From positions 124,001 to 188,000 of the IMG/VR virus record IMGVR_UViG_3300037042_004723: DNA of 64,000 nt. One strand, written 5' to 3'. This stretch comes from a virus. Below, one piece after another: positions 33,049 to 42,219 of the stretch (the stretch's first letter is position 1; each line of letters begins with the position of its first letter). The position numbers and the translations under genes were made by a program. The notes beneath the pieces are model-generated. The model did no database searches. It was not told the origin of the DNA and saw nothing but the letters and a program-made list of their open reading frames with translations.

Positions 33049-35493
33049 ATGCCCGGACATCACACGAAAAAAGAGAAGCGCCAAGCCCGACATATCGTTG
33101 CTGGCTATGAGAGGCGTGGCGCTCCCAAGAAGAAGGCCACGAGCATTGCCTGGGCAACGGTAACCAAGCAACAGAACGAGTCTTGGATGTTCAATGGAGC
33201 CGGGCAGCCGGTGTTCATGGGCAACCAGGGCAACGTGAGCCAGTTCAACCCAGGCGGGTCGGTGTCTCCTGGTCAGAGCTACATTCCTGACGAGGTTGCC
33301 AAGATGCTCGTCAAGGAAAGCGGCCTCCGCAAGATGGATACGGTCTCCAAGAGGGTCATCGAGGGGTACCTGGAGTCCATGCGGCTATCCAAGGGGCTGG
33401 CGGTCGATGTGGCCAAGGTGCTGCGTGACGTCTACGGGATCACGCCGACGTTCGACGAGTCGACGCTCTATGCTCGGTCCGGGGCGCTCATCGAGGAGCT
33501 GACCGGCGTGGTCAGCGAGAGCTTCCCGATGCCGTTCGCTGTCGACGACGAGCCCAAGCAGCTAACGGAGGCGGATGTCTTCGCGCTCGCTATCCAGAGC
33601 GAGTTCATGAAGTCGACCGACGAGAACTACGATCTGGTTCTCGGTCATCTGGCTGCGATGTCCCCACGGGACCTCCGCGACGTAGCGAATTTCTATGAAT
33701 GGGTCGGGCCCGAGGTTTTCGATTACATCGAGTCGATTGCCGTCAGTGGTCCAGATGGGGCTGCCGAGTACATTGTTGAGGGATTGTGCTGGCCTCATCG
33801 CGTTCAGTTCATGCCTGAGCACATCCAGGCATTGTTCGATGCGGAGATGGTTGAGGACAATGCTGAGGCCATTCGCAATAAGGCGATAGCCACGATGCAT
33901 GGCATTACGCCTGAGAAGCATGATGCCTTTAAGGTGAAGGCTGCTCCAAGTCCGGAGCATAAGGCGTTTGGGGCGAAGGTTAAGGCTGATTGGGCCAAGG
34001 GCGATCAGCAGGCCAAGCAGAAGGCCGGTAGGGCCGATAAGGAGCTTGGCAAGGACCTTCGCGGCGCCCAGAAAAGGGCGAAGGCGGCGGCAGATGCACC
34101 GACAGCAAATGTGCGGAGGCGGATGGCAGACCGCTGGCAAGATAAGACAGCGCCGGACAAGCTGACGCCACATCAGAAGATCGCGGCGCTTAGGAAATCA
34201 CGCGGAGACAGCGAAAAGGCCGCCGAGAGTCCTAGCCGCACGGCCGCCGAGAGTCCTAGCCGCATGAAGCGGGCCGGCGGCAAGGCCGTTGAGCTGATGA
34301 AGAAGGTTGGTGGCGGTCTCGTTACGACTGCCGCGCACGTCGCTCATCATGCCATGGACATCGCTGGCGCAGGAGCTTTTGGCTTCAAGAAGGGATACAA
34401 CCGTTTCAACAAGGATGTTGATGCGAAGGTTGCCAATATCCACGCCCATGGATCAACCAAAGATCCGGAGCCTGGGTCCGAGGGCTATGCCGAGAAGCAA
34501 AGGCAGGCTAAGGCCAGGGAAGCCTCCGCCGGAGAGCGCAAGCCTGGACTGATCAGTCGAGCCCTTAGTCACGTCGGGAAATTTATCTCGAACAGATACA
34601 AGGAAGCTCAGCAAAGGATCAAAGATTCCACGCCAGGCCATCAGGCGTCCAAGGCTAACGCAGGTGAGCCTGCCCCCATCAAGGGACCCGATGATCCGCC
34701 TGCGAAGCAGCGGGTCGCCAATTCTGGGGTTGGCGCCAGCGAGTCGGTGCTCAGGAGCGGTTCACTTCTGAATGAGGTGGAGGCCGCTTTCATGGGGGTT
34801 CAGCCGGAAGAAGATCCGGAAGACCCTGAGCTAACTCCAGCCGACGTCGTCAATGAACTCGATGCCACGACCATCGTCGATATGGCTGCACTTGAGGCCA
34901 TTGGCGAGATGGACTGGAACGGCGTCGCCGGGATCGCCGGATTCATGATGCTCGAACCGGAGAGGTTCCTGGGGCTTATCCAGTCCTTCAAGGAGAGCAC
35001 CAGCGCATTCAGGGCCGAGTGGAGCGGCCTCGTGGAGAGTGGCAGCAAGCCGAGATGGATGAACGTCGGTTCCTTTGTTGCGCTGGCCAACCTATCCGTG
35101 GATGAGGGCGTCATTCCGCGACTGGTGTATTGGGCTGCCAGGACGCTTCAGGGCGCCGACGAGAGAGTCTCGTCTTACGTGTCCGAGGCATACCCGGAGC
35201 TTGGGAAGACGGTCTACGGACCGGCAGGAGACCCCAAAGAGGGTCCTCGGATGGCCAAGTCGTTCATGACGCCTCATCCGGCCGGGACGATGAAGCCAAC
35301 GGATGGCGATTGCACGACCAGAATGTTCTCTGACCCGGATGATCGGGAAAAGGAGCGCAAGTCTAAGCTGGCTGACGTCATGACCGCCCTGGATGGCATG
35401 CGTAAGCAGGCTGCTGCTGCCGGAGTCCCGCCCGAGGGCATGTTTCTGAATCTGTATACATCCCTTCATACACAGAAGATCAGATACAGCTGA
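33049..35493 (+). CDS. Large structural-region protein of unknown function, 814 aa
   Basis: AGGAG precedes ATG 33049. The N-terminal 40 residues (KEKRQARHIVAGYERRG, then AWATVTKQQ) match a short basic domain common in phage proteins. A helical region, a long Lys/Ala/Glu-rich middle (300-420) with a duplicated AAESPSR, and a semi-hydrophobic stretch (GGGLVTTAAHVAHHAMDIAG) follow. After residue 585 there is an acidic helical domain. It could be an internal or ejected virion protein; no enzymatic motif is visible. The gene ends overlapping an endonuclease remnant. Confidence 0.6.
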   Translation: MPGHHTKKEKRQARHIVAGYERRGAPKKKATSIAWATVTKQQNESWMFNGAGQPVFMGNQGNVSQFNPGGSVSPGQSYIPDEVAKMLVKESGLRKMDTVSKRVIEGYLESMRLSKGLAVDVAKVLRDVYGITPTFDESTLYARSGALIEELTGVVSESFPMPFAVDDEPKQLTEADVFALAIQSEFMKSTDENYDLVLGHLAAMSPRDLRDVANFYEWVGPEVFDYIESIAVSGPDGAAEYIVEGLCWPHRVQFMPEHIQALFDAEMVEDNAEAIRNKAIATMHGITPEKHDAFKVKAAPSPEHKAFGAKVKADWAKGDQQAKQKAGRADKELGKDLRGAQKRAKAAADAPTANVRRRMADRWQDKTAPDKLTPHQKIAALRKSRGDSEKAAESPSRTAAESPSRMKRAGGKAVELMKKVGGGLVTTAAHVAHHAMDIAGAGAFGFKKGYNRFNKDVDAKVANIHAHGSTKDPEPGSEGYAEKQRQAKAREASAGERKPGLISRALSHVGKFISNRYKEAQQRIKDSTPGHQASKANAGEPAPIKGPDDPPAKQRVANSGVGASESVLRSGSLLNEVEAAFMGVQPEEDPEDPELTPADVVNELDATTIVDMAALEAIGEMDWNGVAGIAGFMMLEPERFLGLIQSFKESTSAFRAEWSGLVESGSKPRWMNVGSFVALANLSVDEGVIPRLVYWAARTLQGADERVSSYVSEAYPELGKTVYGPAGDPKEGPRMAKSFMTPHPAGTMKPTDGDCTTRMFSDPDDREKERKSKLADVMTALDGMRKQAAAAGVPPEGMFLNLYTSLHTQKIRYS
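34218..34264 (+). repeat. 24-base tandem duplication inside the 814-aa gene
   Basis: Two adjacent copies of a unit starting GGCCGCCGAGAGTCC encode the duplicated AAESPSR. The second copy differs at its last base. It keeps the reading frame. Confidence 0.9.
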
Positions 35494-35690
35494 TGCCCTA
35501 CGCAGATCCTGAAAAACAAAAAGCGCACAACAAGGCGTATCAGGAAATAAATCGTAAGAAAATCAGCGATCACAAAGTCGGCTTAATTCGTGGACTTCTG
35601 TGTGACAAGTGCAATCTAGGGCTTGGCATGTTCATGGATGATTCAAATTCTATTCATCGGGCTTTGTTGTATATAAGAGAGCACAGCTAA
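35493..35690 (+). CDS. Truncated endonuclease VII-like protein, 65 aa
   Basis: It starts MPYADPEKQKAHNKAY and continues to SDHKVGLIRGLLCDKCNLGL, then GMFMDDSNSIHRALLYI. This is the start and end of the recombination endonuclease VII family. The middle, which normally carries the first CxxC and the L.VDHDH core, appears to be missing between NRKK and SDHK. It overlaps its neighbours by TGATG and TAATG and is more AT-rich than they are. It is probably a shrunken homing remnant that is still translated. Confidence 0.7.
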   Translation: MPYADPEKQKAHNKAYQEINRKKISDHKVGLIRGLLCDKCNLGLGMFMDDSNSIHRALLYIREHS

Positions 35691-36121
35691 TGCCGATGGA
35701 TGCAGTCAAGATAGCTGCCGCTGTGTCTGGCGGGCTCTCGATCGTTTGCGCCACTTGTGAAAAGTACTGGGAGGCCAGGGACAGGAATGTTCCTGACGAT
35801 CTGTGCTTGGCCGTTGACGGCTGTGGATCGCCGATAGCTGGCGATGTGTTTCACGAATATCGTGGGCCCATGACGCAGTTCGATAGCTTTTGCTTCGTCT
35901 GCGGAAACAGGGCGACGCACGCGGTCAGGGTAGATGGCAATGTTCGTGTGATTGGCGTTTGCGCTGGGCACATGGAGTTGGTCAAGACGTTGAAGCCGGA
36001 GGGCAAGCGTGCTCCCAATGTTGTTGTCATTTCGAAAGATGGCGAGAAACGGATTTCCGAAGATGACGCACCCGAGAAGCGCACCCCACTGATTAAATTC
36101 AGGGGGTCCTCCAGTGGGTAA
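35690..36121 (+). CDS. Hypothetical zinc-binding protein, 143 aa
   Basis: It starts in a TAATG overlap. Cysteine pairs CATCEKYWEARD, CGS and CFVCGNRATHAV, followed by a VIGVCAGHM helix, look like two zinc knuckles (one C2-C, one C2-CH). The C-terminus is charged and flexible. It lies among head-tail joining genes, but nothing indicates a structural role. A gene displaced along with the endonuclease remnant is possible. Confidence 0.55.
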   Translation: MPMDAVKIAAAVSGGLSIVCATCEKYWEARDRNVPDDLCLAVDGCGSPIAGDVFHEYRGPMTQFDSFCFVCGNRATHAVRVDGNVRVIGVCAGHMELVKTLKPEGKRAPNVVVISKDGEKRISEDDAPEKRTPLIKFRGSSSG

Positions 36122-36956
36122 GTTCGATCGGTTCATCGACATCCAGCAGTCGCCTGCCACCAGGAACAATTGGCGGTTGGCGATCGATGAGCTGAAGGAG
36201 CGCGGCGAGGCGCTTCCTCGGATGATTTCTTATGCGATTGCCAAGGAAGCCTTCGAGGCTCTCTTGCGCGAGATCCCATCAAGAAATGACTACAAAGAGC
36301 TAAGGAATTCGCTGAGGTTGGTCGAGGTCGGTGGCCCCAAAAAGGGCAAGGAATCGGCCTTTGCGATTCATATCCCGACCAAGGGTCGAAAGATCAATAA
36401 GCTCGATGTGAGCAAGACGATCATTACCATTCACGCCAAGCGTGGCATGACCGCGCCAGCTGGCGATGTCCTTCTTTTAGAGACGGAGGGGCCGTGGACT
36501 GCAGACACGATTCCTTTCTGGCCGGAAAACAGCGAAGCGGTCGTTACGCAACGTAAAGTTACCAAGAGTGAAACCGACAAGCTTGCCAAGGAACAGAAGA
36601 AGAAGATTCCTAAGCTGCTGCGTCAGTTCAAGGAATTTGGACGAAATATAAAGCCGTACAAGCCTGGATCCCCTGGGCGGCTGAAGCGGAATGCTAAGGC
36701 GATTCCGGACTTGGCAATGCAGGCGCTGAGCCTTGAGTTCGGCGGCAGCGGGGTAAGGTCAAAGCCCGTTTTTCGCAAGGTTTTTAGATCAATCAGCAAG
36801 TCCATCGCTGGATTGCCGGACAGGTTTTCCGAGATTGCCGATGCGATGTCTGAGCCAAATTCAAAGAAGTACAAGAACTGGCCCAAGCGGATAGATCGGA
36901 TCTCATCCGGCGAGGCTGGTAAGTTCATTGGGTTCCAGAGGAGGCTCGGTTTCTAA
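36114..36956 (+). CDS. Putative head-tail joining or tail-completion protein, 280 aa
   Basis: GTG start after a GGGGG run. It is basic and alpha-beta, with LAIDELKERGEALPRMISY AIAKEAF at the N-terminus, and two long basic stretches toward the end (about 160-210). The helical start resembles phage minor tail/neck proteins of the HK97-gp10 or Neck1 type, but this is weak. Overlaps on both sides (GTG and TAATG) tie it to its structural neighbours. Confidence 0.5.
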   Translation: MGKFDRFIDIQQSPATRNNWRLAIDELKERGEALPRMISYAIAKEAFEALLREIPSRNDYKELRNSLRLVEVGGPKKGKESAFAIHIPTKGRKINKLDVSKTIITIHAKRGMTAPAGDVLLLETEGPWTADTIPFWPENSEAVVTQRKVTKSETDKLAKEQKKKIPKLLRQFKEFGRNIKPYKPGSPGRLKRNAKAIPDLAMQALSLEFGGSGVRSKPVFRKVFRSISKSIAGLPDRFSEIADAMSEPNSKKYKNWPKRIDRISSGEAGKFIGFQRRLGF

Positions 36957-37708
36957 TGGCTCAAAACACCCAAGACGGACTCGATGGGAAGCTGCTGTCT
37001 CGCTACAACGAGCGAAACGGAGATGTCTGGCTAACTGATTTTGACCGAGGGATGCTGACGTCGCTTGGCGCCGCCGTTAATGCGGTAGGAGATATGTACG
37101 TTATCAACGTTCCGGGAGTCTCTGCTCCTCCGCCATCTGGTGGGGTCAATTTCGAGGGTATTCCGGTTTATTTTGCGTTCCCCGACGAGGCCATTGACCC
37201 GAAGATCCTCCCATCGTTCGTTATTCGCAGGGATGACATCACTCCGGCCATGAGCCGATGGCACCTAGGCGCGCAGCAGTACAACGTTCCAGCTGCGGGC
37301 GCCCACGCCGTCACCCTCACCAACCCGAGGACTGGCGATGTGATGGCTACTGGGTTTGATGCCTACGAGGACAAGGCTCAGGCAGTCCCGTTCGACATTC
37401 TCTACACGATTCAGATTCGTGCAAAGTATCGCAACAATCTCAAGGTGGAGGCGATGCAGATGCTTCGCTTTGCCATGAAGCGGTTCCCTCCGTATTCGAC
37501 CGTCTATGTAAGGGATAGCTTGGGCGATCTGCGAAGCTATACGGCCTTCATGGAGAGTCCTTCGGCGCTGGATACGAAACCGGATGTGGCTGGCCGGGAA
37601 ACAAACTTTAATCTCTCGATCCGAGTCGAGGCTGAGCTTGACCTGAACGATCCAGTGGTTCACCGGGCGATGACTAGCCTTCCGATCATTGGATACAGTG
37701 TTCCGTAG
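36956..37708 (+). CDS. Putative tail terminator or completion protein, 250 aa
   Basis: TAATG start. The middle is a beta-rich domain with FDILYTIQIRAKYRNN, then MLRFAMKRFPPYSTVYVRDS and a C-terminal strand (FNLSIRVEAELD). This order (strand, helix pair around a PP, strand) is typical of phage tail-terminator folds that cap the tube at the neck. It lies just before the sheath gene. The specific T4 equivalent (gp15 or gp3) is not settled. Confidence 0.55.
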   Translation: MAQNTQDGLDGKLLSRYNERNGDVWLTDFDRGMLTSLGAAVNAVGDMYVINVPGVSAPPPSGGVNFEGIPVYFAFPDEAIDPKILPSFVIRRDDITPAMSRWHLGAQQYNVPAAGAHAVTLTNPRTGDVMATGFDAYEDKAQAVPFDILYTIQIRAKYRNNLKVEAMQMLRFAMKRFPPYSTVYVRDSLGDLRSYTAFMESPSALDTKPDVAGRETNFNLSIRVEAELDLNDPVVHRAMTSLPIIGYSVP

Positions 37709-37729
37709 TAATTTGAAGGGTATGCAAAG

Positions 37730-38188
37730 ATGCCGTGGCTTTATAATGCGACCAGAGATGTGCATCCAGTAGAGCTTGCTGATGGCACTGCGTACGGGTT
37801 CCTTCCGCGCAAGAAGGTCTTCGTGGCGCTCTCCAACATGAGCGCGGCTGTATGGCGTCTGATCCAAGTTGGGAAGCTGGCCAACCAGGGCGGAGATCCA
37901 GTCGTCGTTGCGCCTATCACGCTGCCCCAGGCGCCTGCTCCGGATGTCGTGATTGGGCAAGTTCATCCTGAGAAGTTAGATACTTCCAGCAGTCATCATC
38001 AGTCGGATGGTAGGGTCGCGGTCGACTCATCAAGTGCTCTTGACGGTAAAAAAGAATCGAAAGCCGTTAAAAAGCAGGACGATGATCTAGAAAAAGCACC
38101 TTCCGGTGGTCCGGAAGTGATTTCGCAGAGCAACGACACCAGCAAAAAGACCGAAAAACGAAGTGGAAGCTCTCGCAAGAGAACGTAA
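37730..38188 (+). CDS. Hypothetical protein with a disordered tail, 152 aa
   Basis: GAAGGG precedes the ATG. The first 70 residues are folded and hydrophobic (PWLYNATRDVHPVELADG, VFVALSNMSAAVW). The rest is Ser/Lys/Asp-rich, ending in RSGSSRKRT. It may be a small neck-tail adaptor placed ahead of the sheath gene. No family is recognised. Confidence 0.5.
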   Translation: MPWLYNATRDVHPVELADGTAYGFLPRKKVFVALSNMSAAVWRLIQVGKLANQGGDPVVVAPITLPQAPAPDVVIGQVHPEKLDTSSSHHQSDGRVAVDSSSALDGKKESKAVKKQDDDLEKAPSGGPEVISQSNDTSKKTEKRSGSSRKRT

Positions 38189-38234
38189 GCATCGTTCGCA
38201 GTCTGACTTCGGATAAAGGTAAGGGAGAACAAAG

Positions 38235-41060
38235 ATGGCCGAATATCTATCGCCAGGAATCTTTATCGAGGAAGTCAACACCGGCGGCCAGCAGGTGGAC
38301 TCCATCGGCACGTCGACCATGTCTACGGTCGGATGGTTGGAAAGAGGCCCCGTCGATACGGCTATTGTCGTTACGAGCATCGACGACTTCCAGCGGAAGT
38401 TCGGCGAGTACACCAACGCCTCGCGCGTGCCCATTACGGTGCAGGCGTTCTTTGCCAACGGCGGCTCGCGTGCCTACGTGGTTCGTGTCGTCCCGACCGA
38501 TTCGGCGACCGGTGAGTCGTGCGTGACCGATCAGATCCTGGCCTCTCCCCTGGCTCCGGTCGGCACTGGTGGAGCTACTACCTCTACGGCCACGCTGGCC
38601 AACATTCCGGTCCAGAAGCTATCGGCTGTGGTCAGCTGGCGTAATAACCCAGCAGGCACCATCGTCGCCGAGAACCCGGTGTTTGCTCCGGCCGAAAGCG
38701 AAGCCGCTGTTGGCCCCTCGCTGGCAACACTGCTGAATACGCCGCTAATCAGCGCGCCGCTAACGCTGAACTGGATGGAGGCGATCCAGGCGATTGGTAC
38801 GCTGACCTTCGGTGGTATTCCGCTCAATACTGAGACGGTTACGATCGGCGCGAAGACCTACACGTTCCAGACGGTCCTGACGAATGTTGACGGAAACGTC
38901 CTCATCGGTGTGTCGGCTGCGGCCTCGATCAGCAACCTGTTCGCTGCTATCACCCTGGGTGCAGGCGCCGGTGTGTCCTACGCGGCGGCTACCACGGCGC
39001 ATCCGACGGCCTCGGCCTCTACGCCGATCGGCGCCACGATGGTCGCGTATGCGCTGGTTGGCGGCCTTGCGGGCAACGCAATTGTCTCCACGAGCACCGT
39101 TACGCTTGGAACCTGGGGTGCCGCGACCCTGCTTGGCGGCACCGCTGCTGCAGCCAAGACGACCACGCTGACCAGTCCGACTACTGTCGTTGGCGGTAAT
39201 GCGGCCCGCATCTCGGCTGCATCGATCAATCTGCTGACCGGTGCGCTGAGCATCACGTTCGCTGCCAGGATCATTGGTACCGACAACGGTCCGGTGGCCA
39301 ACTCGATCACCGTCGATTACGACGCTGGCGGCGCCCTCCAGACTGTTACGGACAACGGTGCCGGTCTGTTCGCTCTTACTACGGGCACCGGAACCGTCGT
39401 TGCTGGAACAATCGACTACGTAACTGGGGCCGTCTCGGTTTCGTGGAGCGCAGCCGGTACAGATCAGCCGTACCTCGGCAATATTACCGCCGTCGATTAC
39501 AAGCACTGCCAGTGGGAGCTTGATGCTTCCGATCAGGGTGCCTGGGCTGGTCGGCTGAAGATGAGGGTGTCGGGTAATGCCAGCTTCTTCACCTATGGCA
39601 CGCAGGCAACCGTTGGGGCTGGTGAGTACTCGAAGTTCAATGTGACGGTTCTCCTGCAGAACACGATCACCGGCGAGTACGAGGTCAAGGAGACCTACGA
39701 AGAGGTCGTGTTCAACGACGTTGACGACGCGCTGTATTTTGCCGACGTTCTCAACGACAACTCCGATTTCATCGACGTCACGGACTCGGGAACCCTCGAT
39801 GTTCCGGCGACGTTCAAGGGGATCGACCGTAACCAGGTGATGGGGACCGGCAACGGCACCCAGACGCTGTTTACGGGCGTGCTGGCGAACTTTCCGATCG
39901 TCAAGACGTCGACCGTGATCACCTATACCCCGGTGGCTACCGGCCTTCGTACTCTCGTTGCGGACGTGAATGGCAACATCACCGGCACCGGCTTGGATAC
40001 CACCAAGACCAACAGCGTGAACTACACCACGGGTGCGTTCACGCTGAACTTTTTGACGACGCCGAACTGCCCGGCCAATGCCGCGACGATTGATGCGCTG
40101 TATATTTCGATGCCGGCGACGAGCTTTGTGGACTACGTGTTCACGGGTGGCTCGGACGGCACGCTGACCGGTGTCACCTTCGACCGTGGCCAGTTCACGA
40201 GCCCGGTTCTGACGGCGTCCAAGCGTGGCATGTACGCGCTCAGCCGCATTGACGAGGTTATGCAGCTGGTCATCCCGGATTTCGCAGGCGACGCGACGGT
40301 CGCTGGCGACCAGCTTGACTATGCGGAGAGCCGGATGGACGTCTTCGTCATCCTGACCACTCCGCGAAACTTCGACTCTCAGGCGGCTGCGGACTATCGC
40401 TCGGTCACCTTCAACCGGAAGTCTAAGTTCGCGGCGATGTACTGGCCGTGGATCAAGGTTACCGATCCACTCAACTCGCTGAAGACTCTAACAATTCCTG
40501 GTCTCGGCTGGGTGGCGGGCGTCTACGCTCGGACCGATCAGACCAGAAACGTTGGCAAGGCTCCAGGCGGTACGATCGATGGTGCCATGCGCTTCCTGAC
40601 GGGCCTTGAGACGAATCCGGACAAGGGCGACCGCGACCTGGTCTACCCGCTGCGGATTAACCCGTTCATCAACACTACGCAGACCGGTCTTGCGGTCTGG
40701 GGTGTTCGGACGCTGTCGCCGACCAACGACGTGCTCCGGTACGTCAACGCGGTTCGCCTGTTCCAGTTCGTGGAGAAGTCAATCTTCAACTCGACGTTCG
40801 GGTTTGTCTTCGAGTCGATCACGGCAAACCTGTATGGCCAGATCAAGAACGCCTGCGACGGGTTCCTGCTTGGTCTCTACTCGACCGGCCACTTTGCTGG
40901 AAACAACCCTACGCAGGCGTTCTTTGTCGTCTGCGACGAGACGAACAATCCTCCGGAGGTTGCGAACGCCGGACAGGTGGTTGTGGATATCGGAATCGCT
41001 CCTAATCGCCCTGGTGAATTTATTAGGTTCAGGTTCAGCCAAAAAACCCTGACGGCGTAG
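38235..41060 (+). CDS. Tail sheath protein with inserted beta domains, 941 aa
   Basis: AAGGGAG precedes the ATG. The N-terminal signature LSPGIFIEEVNTGGQQVDSI and FGEYTNASRVPITVQAFFAN, and the C-terminal VRLFQFVEKSIFNSTFGFVF, identify a contractile sheath. At 941 aa it is longer than the roughly 660 aa of T4. Extra beta domains occur at about residues 190-310 (TVTIGAKTYTFQTVL, AHPTASAS), 330-420 and 530-640 (each with a TGAV or TGAF strand). These are probably surface decorations of the sheath. The sheath surrounds the tube encoded at 41648. Confidence 0.9.
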   Translation: MAEYLSPGIFIEEVNTGGQQVDSIGTSTMSTVGWLERGPVDTAIVVTSIDDFQRKFGEYTNASRVPITVQAFFANGGSRAYVVRVVPTDSATGESCVTDQILASPLAPVGTGGATTSTATLANIPVQKLSAVVSWRNNPAGTIVAENPVFAPAESEAAVGPSLATLLNTPLISAPLTLNWMEAIQAIGTLTFGGIPLNTETVTIGAKTYTFQTVLTNVDGNVLIGVSAAASISNLFAAITLGAGAGVSYAAATTAHPTASASTPIGATMVAYALVGGLAGNAIVSTSTVTLGTWGAATLLGGTAAAAKTTTLTSPTTVVGGNAARISAASINLLTGALSITFAARIIGTDNGPVANSITVDYDAGGALQTVTDNGAGLFALTTGTGTVVAGTIDYVTGAVSVSWSAAGTDQPYLGNITAVDYKHCQWELDASDQGAWAGRLKMRVSGNASFFTYGTQATVGAGEYSKFNVTVLLQNTITGEYEVKETYEEVVFNDVDDALYFADVLNDNSDFIDVTDSGTLDVPATFKGIDRNQVMGTGNGTQTLFTGVLANFPIVKTSTVITYTPVATGLRTLVADVNGNITGTGLDTTKTNSVNYTTGAFTLNFLTTPNCPANAATIDALYISMPATSFVDYVFTGGSDGTLTGVTFDRGQFTSPVLTASKRGMYALSRIDEVMQLVIPDFAGDATVAGDQLDYAESRMDVFVILTTPRNFDSQAAADYRSVTFNRKSKFAAMYWPWIKVTDPLNSLKTLTIPGLGWVAGVYARTDQTRNVGKAPGGTIDGAMRFLTGLETNPDKGDRDLVYPLRINPFINTTQTGLAVWGVRTLSPTNDVLRYVNAVRLFQFVEKSIFNSTFGFVFESITANLYGQIKNACDGFLLGLYSTGHFAGNNPTQAFFVVCDETNNPPEVANAGQVVVDIGIAPNRPGEFIRFRFSQKTLTA

Positions 41061-41107
41061 TTCGCGTCCCATCAATCATCAAAATCAGGTAACTCGGAGG
41101 CAGGAAC

Positions 41108-41590
41108 ATGTCGGTATCAGTCGTTATTACGAATCTTACGGCCAGCCCGGTCAACATCAGCGAGATGTACACCAAGCTTGGCGCGGCCGGGTCGGCTACG
41201 GAGGCTGTTACGATCTCGCGCTCCGTCGCAGAGCTGGACTCGATGAACGAGACCAAGGCGCTGCTGGATGCAGGGACCATCAGCGTTGTCGCGACTCAGT
41301 CGGCCAACAACGAAGATATCCTCAGCCTGGCCCTGGAGCAGCACGGCGTCAGCACGCCTATGAGCGTTGCCGCCGCCGCTGAGGTGCTGCTGCCTGTTGT
41401 GTTCGCTAAGCCCTTCCCGGTTAGCGTTGTGCCCGTCGTGAATCTCACCGTTAACAAGAGCCTTGGGCTTTTGTCTCGCAGCACGGTGTACGCCCAGTCC
41501 ATCACGAATGCTGGATTCACCATTGCTCTTGACGTGACGGTGTCAGAGGCCGCCTCTACGGTTGCGGTTAACTGGAAAGCCACTTACTAA
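41108..41590 (+). CDS. H-type-lectin-like protein in the tail operon, 160 aa
   Basis: GGAGG before the ATG is strong. The C-terminal 65 residues (FAKPFPVSVVPVVNLTVNKS, ITNAGFTIALDV, VAVNWKAT) follow the pattern of the H-type lectin domain: FxxPF..PPxV, later GFT and a WxA end. The N-terminal half is an extended acidic part. A carbohydrate-binding or sheath-decoration role between sheath and tube genes is an inference. Confidence 0.6.
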   Translation: MSVSVVITNLTASPVNISEMYTKLGAAGSATEAVTISRSVAELDSMNETKALLDAGTISVVATQSANNEDILSLALEQHGVSTPMSVAAAAEVLLPVVFAKPFPVSVVPVVNLTVNKSLGLLSRSTVYAQSITNAGFTIALDVTVSEAASTVAVNWKATY

Positions 41591-41614
41591 CCGGCATCTA
41601 TATCTTCAGCGTGA

Positions 41615-41620
41615 TATAGT
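41615..41620 (+). promoter_or_regulatory. Extended -10 promoter candidate before the tube gene
   Basis: TGATATAGT gives a TGn-extended -10 (TATAGT) with no clear -35. The tube ATG is 27 bases downstream and has its own AGAGG. Confidence 0.4.
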
Positions 41621-41647
41621 AGATCCGTAACCGAATAAGAGGCGATC

Positions 41648-42187
41648 ATGGCCAGCAGAGCAAAAGTAAGCGACTATCTTCACAACTTCCGGTTTCATGT
41701 CATCGTCACTGGATTCGGTCCGTTTTCCGACGCGAAGCTTATACCTGGCAACAGTGAAGTAAGCGCTGGATTCAATGCATGCTCAGTTCCCGAGGCAACT
41801 CAGCCGGCGGTTGAGTATCGCGAAGGTCATTATATTTATACGAGGAAGTACAGCGGACTTCCGTCCATTAGCGATATTGCGCTGTCGCGTGGAGTTGCCA
41901 AAAACGATGGCACGTTCTGGCAGTGGATGAAGTCGGTCATTGAAGGCAACGAGGAGTATCGCGCCGACTTGCGGATCTTTCATTACCATCGTGACTCAAA
42001 GCCGCAGACGACTTCTCCGCCGAGCGCGGAGATGCCGACCAATGAAATTGGATCCATCGAGTACAAGTGCCATCAGGCCTTCCCGATCAGGCATAAGGTG
42101 TCGTCAGATCTGGACGCTACCGGCAGCGAAGTTTCGATCCAGGAACTGGATTTGGCTATCGAGTACTTCGAAGTCAAACAGAATTAG
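41648..42187 (+). CDS. Tail tube protein, T4 gp19-like, 179 aa
   Basis: AGAGG lies seven bases upstream of the ATG. Length and pattern match gp19-type tube monomers: FRFHVIVTGFGPFSDAKLIP, then YIYTRKYSGLPSISDIALSR, FWQWMKSVIEGN and a C-terminal SIQELDLAIEYFEV. It polymerises into hexameric rings inside the sheath. A promoter and RBS of its own fit the high copy number it needs. Confidence 0.92.
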   Translation: MASRAKVSDYLHNFRFHVIVTGFGPFSDAKLIPGNSEVSAGFNACSVPEATQPAVEYREGHYIYTRKYSGLPSISDIALSRGVAKNDGTFWQWMKSVIEGNEEYRADLRIFHYHRDSKPQTTSPPSAEMPTNEIGSIEYKCHQAFPIRHKVSSDLDATGSEVSIQELDLAIEYFEVKQN

Positions 42188-42219
42188 CAATTCTCTCGAT
42201 AACTTGGTAAGTTAGCCTC

